A stretch of DNA of 64,000 bases from Bacteroidaceae bacterium (GCA_017522135.1 JAFXAB010000028.1:1-64000); one strand, 5' to 3'. Numbered from the stretch's first letter, positions 38,041 to 48,149 are shown. The notes: a model not told the origin generated them from the sequence alone. Numbers and translations: made by a program.

Positions 38041-38075
38041 ACGAGCAAACTCGACACCACGTCGGGTTTACTCGT
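38041..38075 (+). other. Hairpin at the atpG-nuoI junction
   Basis: A 15-bp stem with one mismatch, ACGAGCAAACTCGAC and GTCGGGTTTACTCGT around loop ACCAC. No T-run follows, so it is unlikely to be a terminator. It could protect or direct cleavage of the long mRNA at the atp/nuo boundary. Confidence 0.6.
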
Positions 38076-38120
38076 GAGGAATAACAACCAAACAACGATA
38101 GGGTACTATCAACCAAACTT

Positions 38121-38609
38121 ATGGGAAGTAATAATAACTATTTCACATCTTTATTTAAAGGCATTGGGAGTCTGCTCACAGGTATGAGCATTACAGGCCG
38201 ATATTTCTTCAGCCGTAAGATTACCCAAGAGTACCCCGAGAATCGCAAGACACTTGAGATTCCGGAGCGTTTTCGTGCCACGCTCTCACTCGTCTACGAT
38301 GAAGAGGGCAACCACAAATGTATTGCTTGCGGTATATGCCAAAACAACTGCCCCAACAATACAATAGAAATTGTAGCCAAAAAGATAGAGACTGAAGATG
38401 GCAAGACCAAGCGCGTACTGGACCGCTACATGTATGACCTTGGCAGCTGTACTTTCTGCCAATTGTGTGTAAGCTCATGCCCACACAATGCCATTAAGTT
38501 CACCAACGAGTTTGAGCAGGCTGTATTTACGAGAGAAAAACTCGTAAAACAACTCAACAATCGTCCCGAGCCTGTATCGGTTACCAATAAAGAAGAAAAA
38601 TCAGAATAA
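38121..38609 (+). CDS. nuoI: NADH-quinone oxidoreductase subunit I
   Basis: Peripheral-arm ferredoxin-like subunit, 162 residues, carrying two [4Fe-4S] clusters (N6a and N6b). The two motifs are CIACGICQNNCPNN from Cys67 and CTFCQLCVSSCPHN from Cys110. An N-terminal amphipathic stretch contacts NuoH. In this genome it is separated from its usual upstream neighbour nuoH by the complete atp operon. With no NuoEFG at the locus, it is a plausible entry point for electrons from ferredoxin or a similar donor (inference). Confidence 0.95.
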   Translation: MGSNNNYFTSLFKGIGSLLTGMSITGRYFFSRKITQEYPENRKTLEIPERFRATLSLVYDEEGNHKCIACGICQNNCPNNTIEIVAKKIETEDGKTKRVLDRYMYDLGSCTFCQLCVSSCPHNAIKFTNEFEQAVFTREKLVKQLNNRPEPVSVTNKEEKSE

Positions 38610-38617
38610 TACAACAT

Positions 38618-39130
38618 ATGGAACTCTTACCCTTAGCTCAACAAGTTATTTTCTACTTGCTTGCGATAGTAATAGTGGTGTGCTCGATATTGGCAGTAAC
38701 CACTCGTCGCATACTTCGAGCTGCAACATATCTGCTCTTTGTACTCTTGTCGACTGCAGGTATCTACTTCATGCTCGAATATACGTTTCTCGGCTCGGTA
38801 CAGATTGCTGTATATGCCGGAGGTATCTTGGTTCTGTTTGTCTTTTCTATCCTACTCACCAGCAAGCCGGGTGAAAGTACAGATGAGAAAGGCATAAAGC
38901 ATCGAATAATGGGTCTTATTGCTGCAATTGCAGGTGTTGCAGTGTGCTCTTACGCACTCTTCACATACAAATGGCCTGAGATTGCGATGCGAGACGTACA
39001 ATCTATCAACGATATAGGCCATGCTCTCATTGGTATGGAGAAGTTCCAATACCTTCTTCCTTTTGAGGCTGTGAGTGTGTTGCTATTGGCTTGTATCATA
39101 GGTGCTATTATGATAGCTCGTAAACGCTAA
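38618..39130 (+). CDS. nuoJ: NADH-quinone oxidoreductase subunit J
   Basis: Membrane subunit of 170 residues with five helices, next to the quinone-coupling site. Landmarks are AATYLLFVLLSTAGIYFMLE and QIAVYAGGILVLFVFSILLT, the helix containing the pi-bulge of the family. It follows nuoI after eight bases and precedes nuoK by 14. Confidence 0.94.
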   Translation: MELLPLAQQVIFYLLAIVIVVCSILAVTTRRILRAATYLLFVLLSTAGIYFMLEYTFLGSVQIAVYAGGILVLFVFSILLTSKPGESTDEKGIKHRIMGLIAAIAGVAVCSYALFTYKWPEIAMRDVQSINDIGHALIGMEKFQYLLPFEAVSVLLLACIIGAIMIARKR

Positions 39131-39144
39131 AAAAACAGTAGACT

Positions 39145-39456
39145 ATGGAAATACCAATGATATATTACATCGTACTGAGCTTAGTGATGTTCTTTGCAGG
39201 AGTATACGGATTTATCACCCGCAAAAACATGCTCATGATGCTCATCTCTATTGAGCTGATGCTCAATGCTGTAGACATAAATTTTGCCGTATTCAACCGC
39301 TTCTTGTTCCCTGAGCAAATGGAAGGTATGATTTTCTCAATCTTTGCCATTGCCATAGCGGCTGCCGAGACGGCTATTGCAATTGCCATTATTATTAACA
39401 TCTATCGTCACATCCGCAACATTGATGCTGATAATCTCGACGATATGAAATATTAA
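39145..39456 (+). CDS. nuoK: NADH-quinone oxidoreductase subunit K
   Basis: Small three-helix membrane subunit, 103 residues, related to MrpC. It contains MLISIELMLNAVDINF with the key membrane Glu in helix 2 and AAAETAIAIAIIINIYR with the second Glu in helix 3. nuoL begins nine bases after it. Confidence 0.95.
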   Translation: MEIPMIYYIVLSLVMFFAGVYGFITRKNMLMMLISIELMLNAVDINFAVFNRFLFPEQMEGMIFSIFAIAIAAAETAIAIAIIINIYRHIRNIDADNLDDMKY

Positions 39457-39465
39457 TATCGTGCT

Positions 39466-41379
39466 ATGGAATATACACTTTTCATCTTAGTACTGCCGTT
39501 GGCGATGTTCTTGCTGCTGGGATTGCTCGACAGCAAGCTAAAGCCCCGCGTTGCGGGTATATTGGGCACATTGGGTATGACCGTGTGCACGGCATTGGCT
39601 TATTTGACAGCCTTTCAATTCTTCACACAACCTCGCAATGCCGAGGGGATAATACCTTCACAAGTTCCCTACAACTTCGAGTGGTTGCGTTTTACCGAAA
39701 ATCTGCATATCGACTTAGGCATCTACCTTGATCCCATCTCGGTCATGATGCTTGTCGTGATTACCACCGTATCATTGATGGTACACATCTATAGTCTTGG
39801 ATATATGCACGGCGAGAAAGGGTTTCAACGTTACTACGCATTCCTTTCTCTCTTCAGTATGTCAATGCTGGGACTGGTAGTGGCTACCAATATCTTCCAG
39901 ATGTATATCTTCTGGGAGCTTGTAGGTGTATCATCATACTTGCTCATCGGTTTCTACTACACCAAGCCTGCAGCCATTGCCGCATCGAAGAAGGCGTTTA
40001 TCGTCACTCGCTTTGCCGACCTTGGCTTCCTTATAGGTATACTTATCTTGTCGTTCTTTACCAAGACATTCGATTTTGTCACACTCACAACCAACCCCAC
40101 AGCTATCATAACCGAGAGTGCAGGAGCCACATTCCTGGGTTGCTCGGTAGCATCATGGGCATTGGCACTCATCTTTATGGGAGGTGCAGGTAAGTCGGCT
40201 ATGTTCCCATTGCACATATGGTTGCCCGATGCCATGGAGGGTCCCACCCCCGTATCGGCACTTATCCACGCTGCAACCATGGTTGTCGCCGGTGTTTACT
40301 TGGTAGCACGACTCTTCCCCGTATACTGTGTAACACCCGAGGTACTCGACCTTATCACAACAGTAGGTGCAGTAACAGCACTCTATGCCGCCATAGTAGC
40401 ATGTGTACAGACCGACATCAAACGAGTATTGGCTTTCTCTACCATTTCACAAATTGCCTTTATGATGGTGGCATTGGGTGTCGCCTCCGATACCGACCTA
40501 CACACAGGACTTGGCTATATGGCATCAATGTTCCATCTCTTTACACACGCTATGTTCAAGGCATTGCTTTTCTTGGGAGCCGGTGCTATTATCCATGCCG
40601 TACACTCAAACGAGATGTCGGAAATGGGAGGTCTGCGCAAGTACATGCCCATCACACACATCACATTTCTCATTGCCTGTCTGGCCATTGCCGGTATACC
40701 TCCATTCTCGGGCTTCTTCAGTAAAGACGAGATTTTAACCGCCGTAATGGAGAAGAGCACATTCTGGGGTATATGGATGACAGCAGTAGCCGGTCTGACA
40801 GCATTCTATATGTTCCGTCTATACTTCCGCATCTTCTGGTGGAAAGATACCGATTGCAGCCACCACACACCGCACGAAGCACCCGCTACCATGACAATGC
40901 CCCTTATTTTCCTGGCATTGGTTACTTGTGTAGCCGGTTTTATCCCCTTCGGCGAGTTGGTAAGTGTCAATGGTCAACCCTACCACATACACCTCAATTG
41001 GAGCGTGGCTGCCACAAGCATTATTGTAGCAGTATGTGCCATAGCCTTGGCTGCGTGGTTATACATGAAAGAAAATAAAAAACCCACTGCCATGGCCAAT
41101 GCAACACGTACATTGCACACAGCAGCCTACCGTCGCTTTTACATCGACGAGATATACCTATTTGTCACTCACAAGATAATCTTTGGACTGATATGTCGCC
41201 CTATCGCATGGTTCGACCGCCACATCATCGACGGAACGATGGATATGTTTGCCCATGTCACACAATGGACATCGGCTCGCATCAAAGGCTTGCAATCGGG
41301 CTCTATTCAAGGTTATGTATGGATACTGCTAATAGGTACACTGCTTATTGCCACCATTACCATTTGCTGTTGTCTATAA
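39466..41379 (+). CDS. nuoL: NADH-quinone oxidoreductase subunit L
   Basis: Largest antiporter-like proton-pumping subunit, 637 residues with about 15-16 helices. Seen: FWELVGVSSYLLIGFYYTKP with the pumping Glu, GGAGKSAMFPLHIWLPDAM with the Lys of helix 7, PTPVSALIHAATMVVAGVYL, and the long lateral amphipathic helix in the C-terminal 100 residues. It is normal in length and starts right after nuoK. Confidence 0.95.
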   Translation: MEYTLFILVLPLAMFLLLGLLDSKLKPRVAGILGTLGMTVCTALAYLTAFQFFTQPRNAEGIIPSQVPYNFEWLRFTENLHIDLGIYLDPISVMMLVVITTVSLMVHIYSLGYMHGEKGFQRYYAFLSLFSMSMLGLVVATNIFQMYIFWELVGVSSYLLIGFYYTKPAAIAASKKAFIVTRFADLGFLIGILILSFFTKTFDFVTLTTNPTAIITESAGATFLGCSVASWALALIFMGGAGKSAMFPLHIWLPDAMEGPTPVSALIHAATMVVAGVYLVARLFPVYCVTPEVLDLITTVGAVTALYAAIVACVQTDIKRVLAFSTISQIAFMMVALGVASDTDLHTGLGYMASMFHLFTHAMFKALLFLGAGAIIHAVHSNEMSEMGGLRKYMPITHITFLIACLAIAGIPPFSGFFSKDEILTAVMEKSTFWGIWMTAVAGLTAFYMFRLYFRIFWWKDTDCSHHTPHEAPATMTMPLIFLALVTCVAGFIPFGELVSVNGQPYHIHLNWSVAATSIIVAVCAIALAAWLYMKENKKPTAMANATRTLHTAAYRRFYIDEIYLFVTHKIIFGLICRPIAWFDRHIIDGTMDMFAHVTQWTSARIKGLQSGSIQGYVWILLIGTLLIATITICCCL

Positions 41380-41408
41380 AGTTGAAGATTTAATAAAAAG
41401 AAAGAACT

Positions 41409-42902
41409 ATGAATTTTCTATCATTATTTGTGCTTATTCCTATCTTGATGATGGCGGGTCTTGCCATTGCAAGAGATATGAAACAGATACGCACGGTAGC
41501 AGTCACATTCTCTACCCTTCAACTGGGACTTGCTATCTATACGGTCATTAAATACTTGGCCGAGCGTGCGGCCGGCAACACCGAAGAGATGCTTTTCCAA
41601 GTCTCTACCATGTGGTACGAGCCTCTCAACATTCACTACGCTGTAGGCGTCGATGGTATCTCTATAGTGATGCTGTTACTCACTGCCATTATAGTCTTTG
41701 CCGGTGTATTTGCATCGTGGAAAATAGAGCCTCTATCCAAGGAGTTTTTCTTGTGGCTCACACTGCTTTCGATAGGTGTGTATGGCTTCTTTATCTCGAT
41801 AGACTTGTTTACAATGTTCATGTTCTACGAGGTTGCGCTCATTCCTATGTACCTGCTTATAGGTGTGTGGGGTAGCGGAAAGAAAAACTATTCGGCCATG
41901 AAACTTACCCTTATGCTCATGGGTGGCTCGGCACTGCTGATGTTGGGTATCATTGGTATATACTACCACTCGGCTCCCGAAGGCGGTACACTCACCATGA
42001 ACATCCTTGAGATTGCACGCAACAATGCCATACCTCATGAGTGGCAATACTATTTATTCCCCTTGACATTTGTAGGATTTGGCATCTTGGGTGCTATGTT
42101 CCCCTTCCACACATGGTCGCCCGACGGTCACGCATCAGCCCCTACCGCTGTATCAATGCTCCACGCCGGTGTGTTGATGAAGTTGGGTGGCTACGGTTGC
42201 TTCCGTGTTGCCATATACCTTATGCCCTTTGCAGCACAAGAGTTGTCTTGGATATTCCTCATACTTACAGGTGTGAGCGTCGTATATGGAGCATTCTCGG
42301 CTTGCGTACAGACCGACTTGAAGTATATCAACGCCTATTCATCGGTAAGCCACTGCGGACTTGTACTCTTTGCCATTCTTATGCTCAACAATACGGCTAT
42401 GACCGGAGCAGTAATGCAAATGCTCTCACACGGTCTCATGACAGCATTGTTCTTTGCATTGATTGGTATGATATATGGTCGCACACACACACGCGATATT
42501 CGTGAAATGGGTGGTTTGATGCAAATCTTGCCTTTCTTGTCGGTATGCTACGTTATTGCCGGTTTGGCATCACTTGGCTTGCCCGGATTGAGTGGTTTCG
42601 TTGCCGAAATGACCATTTTTGTAGGCTCATTCCAACACACCGATACATTCCACCGTGTATTCACCATCGTAGCCTGCTGTTCTATCGTAATCACAGCAGT
42701 ATACATACTACGTGTTGTGGGCAAACTTCTCTATGGAGCTGTGCAAAACGAACACCACCGCGAACTTACCGACGCTACATGGTGGGAACGCCTCTCGGCC
42801 GTTACACTTATCATCTGTGTAGCAGCCATCGGTTGCCTACCCGGTTGGATATCGGAACTTATCAGTAACAGTCTTAACGCTATTGTTGAACGCTTATCAT
42901 AA
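41409..42902 (+). CDS. nuoM: NADH-quinone oxidoreductase subunit M
   Basis: Antiporter-like proton-pumping subunit, 497 residues with about 14 helices. MFMFYEVALIPMYLLIGVWG holds the conserved Glu, and FPFHTWSPDGHASAPTAVSM the central broken-helix region. Two further conserved stretches, KYINAYSSVSHCGLV and SLGLPGLSGFVAE, follow. nuoN starts ten bases after its stop. Confidence 0.95.
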   Translation: MNFLSLFVLIPILMMAGLAIARDMKQIRTVAVTFSTLQLGLAIYTVIKYLAERAAGNTEEMLFQVSTMWYEPLNIHYAVGVDGISIVMLLLTAIIVFAGVFASWKIEPLSKEFFLWLTLLSIGVYGFFISIDLFTMFMFYEVALIPMYLLIGVWGSGKKNYSAMKLTLMLMGGSALLMLGIIGIYYHSAPEGGTLTMNILEIARNNAIPHEWQYYLFPLTFVGFGILGAMFPFHTWSPDGHASAPTAVSMLHAGVLMKLGGYGCFRVAIYLMPFAAQELSWIFLILTGVSVVYGAFSACVQTDLKYINAYSSVSHCGLVLFAILMLNNTAMTGAVMQMLSHGLMTALFFALIGMIYGRTHTRDIREMGGLMQILPFLSVCYVIAGLASLGLPGLSGFVAEMTIFVGSFQHTDTFHRVFTIVACCSIVITAVYILRVVGKLLYGAVQNEHHRELTDATWWERLSAVTLIICVAAIGCLPGWISELISNSLNAIVERLS

Positions 42903-42912
42903 TCTCACAGAT

Positions 42913-44361
42913 ATGGATTTGTCACAATATAACTTGATATGGGAGTACATGCAACCCGAGTTGTTGCTATTGTTAGCCACTATACTCCTCTTCTTTGTCG
43001 ATTTGTTTGCCTCACCCCGCTTTCTCGATAAGTGGTTTTCGGGCATAGCTTGCCTACTGCTTGCCGTTGTAACAGCACTGAGTTGCATACCCGGTGGTGA
43101 AACAAACACCCTCTTTGCCGGCATGTTTATCAACACCCCTATGACTACAGCCATGAAGATGGTGCTCAACATAGGTACTATTCTTGTACTGTTACAGGCC
43201 CACGCATGGATCAATAGCGAGGCTTGTCGCGTGCGTCGCGGTGAATTTTATGAGTTGATGTTCTTTACACTCTTTGGTATGTATTTGATGATTTCATCGG
43301 GACATTTCCTCATTTTCTTTATCGGACTTGAGACAGCTTCTCTCCCCATTGCAGCATTGGTTGCCTTCAATAAACGAGGCGATAAATCGTACGAATCGGG
43401 AGCCAAATACCTCTTCAACGCCGTATTTTCATCTGCTATATTCTTGATGGGTATTTCTTTTATTTACGGCATCTCAGGCTCACTTTACTTTGAAGATATA
43501 GCCGCTACAGCAGCTACCAACACAGCCTTGTTTGTTGTTGCATTGGCATTTATCATCACAGGTATCGGCTTCAAGCTCTCGCTTGTACCGTTCCACTTGT
43601 GGACAGCCGACGTATACCAAGGTGCTCCCACTGCCATAACATCGTATCTTTCGGTCATCTCAAAGGGTGCTGCAGCATTTGCATTTATCTGGGTACTCTT
43701 CAAGACCTTCAGTCCGGCTCCCGAGGTATGGCAAGGTATTCTCTATGTACTCATCATACTCACCATTACATTGGGTAACCTCTTTGCCATTCGTCAAAAA
43801 GACTTGAAGCGTTTCTTGGCCTTCTCGTCAATCTCTCAAGCAGGTTACATCATGCTCGGTGTGATGGCATATAGTGCACAAGGTATTACAGCTCTTGTAT
43901 ACTACATTCTTGTGTATATTTTCTCAAACCTTGCAGCCTTTGGCGTGATTGCTACTATCGAACACAAGACCGGCAAGGTAAATATGGACGACTACAACGG
44001 CTTGTACAAGACCAATCCCAAGTTGAGCCTTGCCATGATGCTTGCAATGTTCTCATTGGCCGGTATTCCGCCCTTTGCAGGCTTCTTCAGCAAGTTCTTT
44101 ATCTTTGCATCGGCTGTACACAGCGGATACTATATACTTGTTTTCATTGCATTGCTCAATACCATCATTTCGTTGTACTACTACTTGTTGGTAGTAAAAG
44201 CCATGTTTATCAATGAGAATGAAAATCCTATTGAGACAATCAAAACAGGTTGCTATGGTCGCACAGGTATTGTAGTGTGCGTTGCAGGTATTCTGCTGCT
44301 TGGTCTTGCAAGTTGCGTATACGGCTACTTGTCTGAATTGAGCCTTACGGTAGGTTTTTGA
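42913..44361 (+). CDS. nuoN: NADH-quinone oxidoreductase subunit N
   Basis: Third antiporter-like subunit, 482 residues with about 14 helices. Helix 5 FIGLETASLPIAALVAFNKR holds the key Glu; SLVPFHLWTADVYQGAPTAI and LKRFLAFSSISQAGYIMLG follow. The ATG at 42913 after nuoM is preferred; an earlier in-frame ATG at 42883 lies inside nuoM. It is the final gene of the block and is closed by a strong terminator. Confidence 0.94.
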   Translation: MDLSQYNLIWEYMQPELLLLLATILLFFVDLFASPRFLDKWFSGIACLLLAVVTALSCIPGGETNTLFAGMFINTPMTTAMKMVLNIGTILVLLQAHAWINSEACRVRRGEFYELMFFTLFGMYLMISSGHFLIFFIGLETASLPIAALVAFNKRGDKSYESGAKYLFNAVFSSAIFLMGISFIYGISGSLYFEDIAATAATNTALFVVALAFIITGIGFKLSLVPFHLWTADVYQGAPTAITSYLSVISKGAAAFAFIWVLFKTFSPAPEVWQGILYVLIILTITLGNLFAIRQKDLKRFLAFSSISQAGYIMLGVMAYSAQGITALVYYILVYIFSNLAAFGVIATIEHKTGKVNMDDYNGLYKTNPKLSLAMMLAMFSLAGIPPFAGFFSKFFIFASAVHSGYYILVFIALLNTIISLYYYLLVVKAMFINENENPIETIKTGCYGRTGIVVCVAGILLLGLASCVYGYLSELSLTVGF

Positions 44362-44371
44362 CAGATACGAC

Positions 44372-44420
44372 CTATAAAACACAGGGCGGGAGCTATATGC
44401 CCCCGCCCTGTGTTTTATAG
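44372..44420. terminator. Bidirectional terminator between nuoN and the convergent helicase gene
   Basis: Perfect 19-bp inverted repeat (44372-44390 with 44402-44420; core ACAGGGCGGG and CCCGCCCTGT) around an 11-base loop. The A/T-rich outer arm gives TTTTATAG on both strands. It ends the nuo/atp block and the helicase transcript. Confidence 0.9.
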
Positions 44421-44427
44421 GGTGGCG

Positions 44428-47400
44428 TTACGAAATGTGTACAAACTTATTTTTCTCGACATACCATATACAACCCACTACCTTGATGTAACCCATATCG
44501 CGCAGAAGTTGCATATACTTCGACACCTTCTCCTTGTACTCCTCGCACTCTACGTGGCCAAACTTATAATCTATCACCGTAACACAATCGCCGTCTATAA
44601 CTACACGGTCGGGGCGATTTATCATCTCGCCCGACTTGAGAATGGCGGTCTCTGTCACAACTCTCACATCGGGAGCATACCAGGATCTTGTTTGCGGTAA
44701 AGAGATTAATTTTACAATTTTTTCTTCCATGCCACGCATTTGCGCTTTTTTCAACTTTCCTTCTCTTACATATCGTTGCACAACATCATGCACATCTTCA
44801 ACGCACACTATTTCGGCCAAAATCTCGTGCATGAGTATTCCATAATTGCGCACACAACTACCACTCTTGTTTTGTGCCGTAAGGCGTTGTTTTATACGTT
44901 GTTCAGAGGGTATAACAACCTGATAATTAACATCCAGCATCTGCGCCATGGAGGATGGCTCGAAGATAGGTTTCCAGTCGGCACCGACTTCAAAGATATA
45001 CTCACAATTCATGCCATCATTACCCTGAAGAGTGCGTGTGCAGGGAACAAAATCCATATCTTCGTCGCTCAACACAGGGGGCATATCGAGTACTTTTTTT
45101 ATCAACGTTCCCACCGAATTGACACTACCCTTGGTTCGCACATAGGTATATGCAATGAGTTCTTGCCTGGCACGAGTGAAAGCTACATACGTAAGATTAA
45201 GAGCGTCTATATACTCATTGATAAGCTCTTCGTAATATTGCGAAGCAAAAATCGACGAAGCCAACCTGACATCATAATTAACCGGCAATACGGGCATACG
45301 GTCAAACGGCTCACCCTTGGGTACATACCACTTGAGAGAGGGCGCATATCCTCCATGCGAGGAGAATTTCCATGTTGCAAAAGGAAGTATGACAACAGGA
45401 AATTCCAGCCCCTTCGACTTGTGAATAGTCATAACGGTAATGGCGTCAAGATTTGGAGGCAGTTTTACGGCAGCCGACTTCTCTTTCTCGTTCCACCAGT
45501 GCAAGAACGAATATAGGTCGGCCGAGTGTGCATGACAATACTCCAGCACTATATCCTGAAATGCCTCGACATAACCCACATAAGCCGTATGACGATGCAT
45601 ATTGAACTTATGTATGATACGCTCACACATTTCAAAGAGAGGCTTAGATGCTATATCTTCAAGGAAAGCTCGCAACGACGAGTCTATGCTGTTTTGGCTA
45701 TTTCTATTGTCGAAGTATCGGGCTAATACTTGCGAAGGAGACATCACCTCACTCTCGTTCATCAATCCATATTCGTACGACAATATCAGTTCATTGATAG
45801 GATAAGAAGGATTTTGCAAATAGCGCAATATGCCCACAATGAGTTTTACCGGAGGAGCATTGGATATAAGCAACGACTCGTCCGATACGACACGTATATC
45901 ACGCAAATCGGCTTCACCCTCGGCAGCAAGAGCCAATATCAGTTCGACAATCTTGCGACCCTCCTCTCGGGTACGAACAAGGAAAGCAATATCCCTCTGT
46001 CTATATCCCTTAGCCATGAGCGACCTCAACACATCGGGCAAACGACGCATCACTTGCTCCTCAAAATCGCCAACATTATCTACCGTCATTACATCAACAG
46101 CCACACGCCCCGAATGAGAGACAAGCTTGGGAGAAACATTCTGTGCCACATTGTCAAAGACCTGCTTTATAATAGGCTTGAGATGAGTAATACCATGTTT
46201 TTCCAAACCGGCATGTATATCATCATGCAACAACATGGCAGCACGTCTAAAGAATGTGTTGTTGAAAGCAACGACATTGGCACAACTGCGCCAGTTGGTA
46301 TCGCGCCCGGCATTGATTTCGTTATATCTGAATTTTTCATCAAGCCCCTCCTGAAGCAGTCGCCAATCGGAGTTGCGCCAGCGATATATGCTCTGTTTTA
46401 CATCGCCTACGATAAGATTTTCGTTGTTGCGCGCCAAGCTCTCACACATCAGTGGCTCAAAATTGCGCCATTGCATATTGGACGTATCCTGAAACTCATC
46501 TATCATATAATGCTCGATGCGAGTACCCACCTTCTCATATATAAAGGGGGCATCACTCTCATTGATAAGGCCACACAATATATCGGGGGTCTTGGATAGA
46601 AGTATACTATTGTGTTCACGCTCATACTGCGCCACATAGCGGTCTATGGTCGACAATACTCCCAAGGCATATATATGCTTGAGACATATAGGTACCGAAA
46701 TATACTCTCTGTAAGGTGCACCCAACCGGTGTGCAAGAGCCTCCATTGCAGGCATAAGATTGTGTGTAAGATTGTCTATGCCTACAGGGTGTTTTTTGAG
46801 TTTAGTCTTGGCAAACCAGCTATCGGGGTTGTCATAATATTTAAGGAAAGTATTAATGGCACTCTCCCAAGTTTTATTGGTAACAGACTCATTATCGGCA
46901 GCAATGGTATTTACACACTTAACCCAACCTCGGGTAAAGACATCCGAGGTGATACCCTCATCGGCAATGGCACGGAGCAGATTTTGAGCCTCGTCAACAA
47001 TCGTCTCACGAATAGCTTTGCGATGAGCTGTTAGGCACTCTATATACTCTTTATACGACTGTAAGTCATACCCGGCCAACTGCTCACGATACCTTTTGTA
47101 CTCCTCCTTTTCGAGTTGCTTGGCCAATTCCGATATATCGGAACTGCCAAATATATTCCAATTGCCATCGTTGCGAATATTCTCCTCGGCATACTGCTTG
47201 AGCCAATCGAGCCTCTCCTCATTATCCTCCAACTCGCCAAACATCTGCTCTATAGCAGCAGTTGTCACATAGTCCGAGTCCATCTCCACTTCATATCCTC
47301 CTTGCAACCCTACTTCGCGAGCAAATGCACGCAACACCTGTTGAAAGAAGCTATCGATAGTAGATATATTGAAATATGAAAAATCGTGTAACAATTGTTG

Positions 47401-47715
47401 GAGCACCAGCCCGGCATTGGTTCTCAACTGTACCTCGCCGCACTCAAAGGCTCGGCACAACTCTCGGTAATATTCCGATTGCGCGGTATCATGAGCCAAT
47501 ACTTCGAGTTGCTTAACAATGCGCTGCTTCATCTCCTCGGTAGCTTTGTTGGTAAAAGTTACAGCCAAGATGCGACGATGAGGATTGCTATAGTTCTTAT
47601 AAAAACGGTAATGGCCGCCACACTCATCACGACGACCCAACAACATCTTTATATACTCATAGGCAAGCCTATAGGTCTTTCCCGAGCCTGCCGAGGCCTT
47701 ATACACATTGAGCAT
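44428..47715 (-). CDS. UvrD-type helicase with C-terminal nuclease domain (AddA/RecB-like)
   Basis: Protein of 1095 residues expected to unwind and degrade DNA ends for recombination. Superfamily 1 motifs: Walker A ASAGSGKTYRLA (residues 8-19), motif Ia LAVTFTNKATEEMKQR, Walker B YMIDEFQDTSNMQWRN near 404, and motifs IV-VI around TVMTIHKSKGLEFPVVILPF and LNLTYVAFTRARQEL. The C-terminus has a PD-(D/E)xK nuclease signature (RPDRVVIDGDCVTVIDYKFG near 1047-1066). The partner subunit gene (addB-like) is not adjacent. A SUI1-family gene lies 14 bases upstream. Confidence 0.87.
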   Translation of the reverse strand: MLNVYKASAGSGKTYRLAYEYIKMLLGRRDECGGHYRFYKNYSNPHRRILAVTFTNKATEEMKQRIVKQLEVLAHDTAQSEYYRELCRAFECGEVQLRTNAGLVLQQLLHDFSYFNISTIDSFFQQVLRAFAREVGLQGGYEVEMDSDYVTTAAIEQMFGELEDNEERLDWLKQYAEENIRNDGNWNIFGSSDISELAKQLEKEEYKRYREQLAGYDLQSYKEYIECLTAHRKAIRETIVDEAQNLLRAIADEGITSDVFTRGWVKCVNTIAADNESVTNKTWESAINTFLKYYDNPDSWFAKTKLKKHPVGIDNLTHNLMPAMEALAHRLGAPYREYISVPICLKHIYALGVLSTIDRYVAQYEREHNSILLSKTPDILCGLINESDAPFIYEKVGTRIEHYMIDEFQDTSNMQWRNFEPLMCESLARNNENLIVGDVKQSIYRWRNSDWRLLQEGLDEKFRYNEINAGRDTNWRSCANVVAFNNTFFRRAAMLLHDDIHAGLEKHGITHLKPIIKQVFDNVAQNVSPKLVSHSGRVAVDVMTVDNVGDFEEQVMRRLPDVLRSLMAKGYRQRDIAFLVRTREEGRKIVELILALAAEGEADLRDIRVVSDESLLISNAPPVKLIVGILRYLQNPSYPINELILSYEYGLMNESEVMSPSQVLARYFDNRNSQNSIDSSLRAFLEDIASKPLFEMCERIIHKFNMHRHTAYVGYVEAFQDIVLEYCHAHSADLYSFLHWWNEKEKSAAVKLPPNLDAITVMTIHKSKGLEFPVVILPFATWKFSSHGGYAPSLKWYVPKGEPFDRMPVLPVNYDVRLASSIFASQYYEELINEYIDALNLTYVAFTRARQELIAYTYVRTKGSVNSVGTLIKKVLDMPPVLSDEDMDFVPCTRTLQGNDGMNCEYIFEVGADWKPIFEPSSMAQMLDVNYQVVIPSEQRIKQRLTAQNKSGSCVRNYGILMHEILAEIVCVEDVHDVVQRYVREGKLKKAQMRGMEEKIVKLISLPQTRSWYAPDVRVVTETAILKSGEMINRPDRVVIDGDCVTVIDYKFGHVECEEYKEKVSKYMQLLRDMGYIKVVGCIWYVEKNKFVHIS

Positions 47716-47729
47716 TATACCTATCCTTT

Positions 47730-48074
47730 CTATATAATACGTGCTCTGTAGCCGGCCTTGAGAAGAATAGACAACACCTTCTCACGATGATCGCCTTGCA
47801 CCAATATCTCGCCATCCTTGTCCGTGCCACCTACGCCACACCCCGACTTGAGCACCTTGGCAAGAGCCTTGAGGTCGGTCGCAGTACCTACAAATCCGGT
47901 TACCAACGTAACCGCCTTACCGTTGCGATGACGTTTATCGAGCTTCACACGCAAGTCTTGTCTGGCAGGAGGTAAAGTCTCGGCCTCCTCAACCTCTCCG
48001 GTATCGTACTTATAATCGGGGTTGGTCGAATACACTACCGACAAACGGTCTTTCCAATCATTATCTTTTGCCAT
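47730..48074 (-). CDS. SUI1/eIF1-family translation factor (YciH-like)
   Basis: Protein of 114 residues with an N-terminal flexible part and a SUI1 domain (VTLVTGFVGTATDLKALAKV, GCGVGGTDKDGEILVQGDH, LLKAGYRARII). Bacterial YciH-type factors are thought to act at translation initiation fidelity; the role is not firmly established. It is the lead gene of the unit with the helicase, and has a promoter match on the minus strand. Confidence 0.88.
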   Translation of the reverse strand: MAKDNDWKDRLSVVYSTNPDYKYDTGEVEEAETLPPARQDLRVKLDKRHRNGKAVTLVTGFVGTATDLKALAKVLKSGCGVGGTDKDGEILVQGDHREKVLSILLKAGYRARII

Positions 48075-48095
48075 AATCAGTCAATTTTATTAAGG

Positions 48096-48125
48096 CGAAG
48101 ATAGAAAAAAAACGGCCAATCGCAA
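48096..48125 (-). promoter_or_regulatory. Promoter of the SUI1/helicase unit
   Basis: On the minus strand TTG (48125-48123), 19 bases, TATCTTCG (48103-48096), one base from TAnnTTTG. Confidence 0.5.
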
Positions 48126-48149
48126 TAGAGATTACTATCAAAATATTTG

